Assembly: GCA_016763045.1 (NCBI GenBank)
Contig: JAESUN010000352.1
Location: 1 to 6,768, forward strand
Length of the DNA stretch: 6,768 nt
Direction: 5' to 3'
DNA from: Opitutaceae bacterium
Lineage (GTDB): Bacteria; Verrucomicrobiota; Verrucomicrobiia; Opitutales; Opitutaceae
In this document: positions 5,137-6,768 of the stretch, piece by piece
How the letters are laid out: each line of letters opens with the position of its first letter
How positions within the stretch are numbered: position 1 is the first letter of the stretch
Notes under the pieces: model-generated
The model's input: only the letters and a program-made list of their open reading frames with translations
What the model was told of the DNA's origin: nothing
Databases searched by the model: none
Translations under genes and position numbers: made by a program

Positions 5137-6471
5137 TTAGTTAACGCCAGCAATTTTTTTAATTTTATTGGCAGTCAAACGCTCTTCAGGAGACAGAGTG
5201 TGAGGGATTTTACCACCAAACTGCTTCGCGACTTCCTCAAATTTTTCTTTCGTTGCTTTGACAAATTCTCCCACTTCAGTCTCCACACCAAAGAGCCCCA
5301 TGAGTGGTTTCAACCACTGGTGGCCATAACGCACGTGATTCTGTTCATCGTTACGATCAAAGGCTAGCAGTGTATCCATTTCGAAATCATTCAATTCGTG
5401 GAGACGATCGATAAGATAAGCTTTCGTTGGAAAGCTGCCCGCTTCAAACTCCATCGTCATCATCGCATAGCGCTCCGGTGCAGGCATCTGAACCAGAATA
5501 CAATAAAGATCCAGAGAATGCTCAACGGTCATTATATCGACACCAAGACGTGGCAATTGGCGAAACCCAAACTGACTATGTCGAGACTCATCCCAAAGGT
5601 GACGCGCCATATCATAGTGCATATCGAGTGGGGCTTCTGGGGTGTCATAAAAAATGGTTGCCAAGTAATCCACCGCATCCAGCTCCATCATCAACCATAC
5701 ATAGACCATCAGACGCAGGATAGCTGGATCCGTATTCGCTTTCTCTTCCAGCCATGGACGCATAATAGGGTCTACATCAGGATCATGCCCAAAGACTCCG
5801 GAACAAACTGGATATTTCCCTCGATTACAAACAGCCGGATGTGAAAACCCCTCTTTTTCATGCTCCCAGACAAATCCTGCAGGAAGATCCTCTTTTTCTC
5901 TAATCCCCAGCAAACCACCAATGCTTGAAAGAGCGGCCTCCAAATGATCTGCCCAATCACTCGCTTCCACTCCCTCGAGATATGCTGTCATTTCTGCGGC
6001 ATGACGTTCTTCATCCTCAATAAACGCTTGGAGCAATTGCTTCGAAGGCCAGTCCGCAAGATGATCGGTTTCTTTTAAATAATACCGATAGGCTTCCAAT
6101 AATGCAGGCTTTAGGACTCGGTAAAATCCTGCCAAAGCCACCATGCCATCTTCTGGTTTAACGGCCTCTTCAAAGATTTTACGAATATCCGAACGAACTT
6201 TTTCACCCGATCCAAACCCTGCCATTTCACGGCCTCTTTCACGCAAAAAACGTGCATGCTGAGCCGATTCCCAAACATGCTGACAAAGAAGGTATTTTAA
6301 TTCGGGTTCACCAACGCGATAAATCAAAGTCGTCGCAGTCCTGACTATCTCGCGCTCATATTCAAAAACATGACGAAGCAGATTAGACATATCCATAACG
6401 GCAAGCATGCGCCTGGATGATTTTCCTGAAGATTTCGATGCTTCCGCATCCGTTGATTGAGTTGTCGCCAT
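5137..6471 (-). CDS. Tandem ferritin-like di-iron protein of unknown function
   Basis: The 444-residue protein appears to hold two four-helix ferritin-like modules. Module 1 (about 30-170) offers E39, the helix-2 segment WESAQH (67-72), E126 and the ExxH motif E154-H157. Module 2 (about 245-390) offers E263, E295-x-x-H298, E341 or E343, and E376-x-x-H379, a complete set of di-iron ligands. Aligning WESAQH with WDESRH of module 2 shows that the canonical helix-2 glutamate is Ser69 in module 1, with an acid shifted one residue earlier. A linker (about 170-245) carries H211, C215, C223 and H229. The first 20 residues are Ser/Ala/Lys-rich and probably disordered; no signal peptide or membrane helix is seen, so it is cytoplasmic. 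Such folds serve as oxygenases, oxidases, peroxide scavengers or iron stores; which applies is unknown. AGGA lies 13 bp before the ATG at 6471. Met22 is an alternative start. It is its own transcription unit, with promoter and terminator. Confidence 0.75.
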   Translation of the reverse strand: MATTQSTDAEASKSSGKSSRRMLAVMDMSNLLRHVFEYEREIVRTATTLIYRVGEPELKYLLCQHVWESAQHARFLRERGREMAGFGSGEKVRSDIRKIFEEAVKPEDGMVALAGFYRVLKPALLEAYRYYLKETDHLADWPSKQLLQAFIEDEERHAAEMTAYLEGVEASDWADHLEAALSSIGGLLGIREKEDLPAGFVWEHEKEGFSHPAVCNRGKYPVCSGVFGHDPDVDPIMRPWLEEKANTDPAILRLMVYVWLMMELDAVDYLATIFYDTPEAPLDMHYDMARHLWDESRHSQFGFRQLPRLGVDIMTVEHSLDLYCILVQMPAPERYAMMTMEFEAGSFPTKAYLIDRLHELNDFEMDTLLAFDRNDEQNHVRYGHQWLKPLMGLFGVETEVGEFVKATKEKFEEVAKQFGGKIPHTLSPEERLTANKIKKIAGVN

Positions 6472-6497
6472 AAAAATAAAGGATTCCTGGGTGGATC

Positions 6498-6511
6498 TTA
6501 AGGGTTCTTAA
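6498..6511. repeat. Inverted repeat TTAAG-GGTT-CTTAA at the start site of the ferritin-like gene
   Basis: Perfect 5-bp arms (6498-6502 and 6507-6511) flank four bases. The element touches the -10 box and covers the predicted transcription start, where a small dimeric repressor could sit. It may be chance in an AT-rich leader; the regulator is unknown. Confidence 0.3.
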
Positions 6512-6538
6512 TATAGACAATTTAGGCGCTTTAAACAA
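6510..6538 (-). promoter_or_regulatory. Candidate sigma-70 promoter of the ferritin-like gene
   Basis: On the minus strand TTGTTT (6538-6533) and TATATT (6515-6510) are separated by exactly 17 bp and match the sigma-70 consensus at 4/6 and 5/6 positions. Transcription would start near 6503, giving a leader of about 30 nt before the ATG at 6471. Confidence 0.5.
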
Positions 6539-6606
6539 CCAGATAAGACTAAACAAAAACAGCAAAGACCTAGAAAAAGGTGCATCCGAGGCCAAAGCTG
6601 AGCCAA

Positions 6607-6623
6607 AAGCATTCTAAGCATTC
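6607..6623. repeat. Short direct repeat AAGCATTC x2
   Basis: Two exact copies of AAGCATTC (6607-6614 and 6616-6623) are spaced by one T, in the divergent region between the ferritin-like gene and the reading frame at 6697. Just to the left, GCCAAAGC and GCCAAAAGC also recur. No function can be assigned. The rest of the 6539-6696 gap shows no further recognisable site. Confidence 0.3.
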
Positions 6624-6696
6624 AATCATCTCAGATGTAAGCGTTACAAACCCTGCCCCCTATGCAAGAAGAGTAAAAAAAAGTATCCTTGGCTGA

Positions 6697-6768
6697 ATGA
6701 GAAAAACAGGAAGCGATAGATACACGCAAGAAGAGCGTAAGGAGTTTGCTTTCTCTCCAGAAGAAAAA
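6697..6768 (+). CDS. Possible divergent gene, N-terminal fragment, function unknown
   Basis: An ATG at 6697 opens 24 codons that run off the right edge without a stop. It is preceded in frame by TGA (6694-6696), so this is the earliest ATG. The peptide is hydrophilic and charged, with SDRYTQEERKEF near the start, and shows no signal peptide. No Shine-Dalgarno is visible, but most genes here lack one. A divergent layout with the ferritin-like gene would give a shared 225-bp control region. The open stretch is short enough to be chance, so reality and function are both uncertain. Confidence 0.35.
   Translation, partial: MRKTGSDRYTQEERKEFAFSPEEK

Noticed and set aside
5398..5844. 148-codon plus-strand open frame opposite the ferritin-like gene
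   Set aside because: The product is low-complexity and rich in His, Ile and Arg, as expected of a shadow of a real gene; the minus strand has the conserved metal-ligand motifs.

Overview
The window carries an almost entirely minus-strand gene block from a bacterium of moderate GC content. The most likely source is the PVC superphylum, perhaps Verrucomicrobiota. That placement is an inference from three things: a GntR regulator with a LacI-type sensor, a TIM-barrel sugar isomerase beside a divergent uroporphyrinogen-decarboxylase-fold enzyme, and start codons that mostly lack Shine-Dalgarno sequences. No rRNA, tRNA, CRISPR array or insertion sequence was seen.

Layout from left to right. Positions 3-254 (+) hold the 3' end of an amidohydrolase resembling N-acetylglucosamine-6-phosphate deacetylase. 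It runs tail to tail into a minus-strand series. Read in the direction of transcription (right to left), that series is a GntR/LacI-type regulator (4962-3955), a URO-D-fold protein (3915-2863), a sugar-phosphate isomerase/epimerase-like TIM barrel (2667-1795), a DUF374-type lysophospholipid acyltransferase (1736-1071, GTG start) and ketopantoate hydroxymethyltransferase PanB (1023-265). Gaps are 39, 195, 58 and 47 bp. All could be co-transcribed, but the 195-bp gap holds palindromes and may contain a second promoter. To the right, a separate unit encodes a 444-residue protein with two tandem ferritin-like di-iron modules (6471-5137). It has its own promoter-like sequence and a textbook UUCG-tetraloop terminator (5080-5106). 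A divergent reading frame begins at 6697 and runs off the right edge.

How the genes may work together. The regulator, URO-D-like protein and isomerase look like a small substrate-responsive catabolic cassette. The regulator's promoter has a 10-bp direct repeat filling the spacer between a perfect TTGACA -35 and a weak -10, which suggests autoregulation. The URO-D-like protein lacks the residues expected of both HemE and the MtaA/MtbA methyltransferases. The ferritin-like protein has one complete and one altered metal site. These two proteins are the least explained and most interesting items. PanB (pantothenate/CoA synthesis) and the acyltransferase (envelope lipid) look like housekeeping genes downstream of the cassette.
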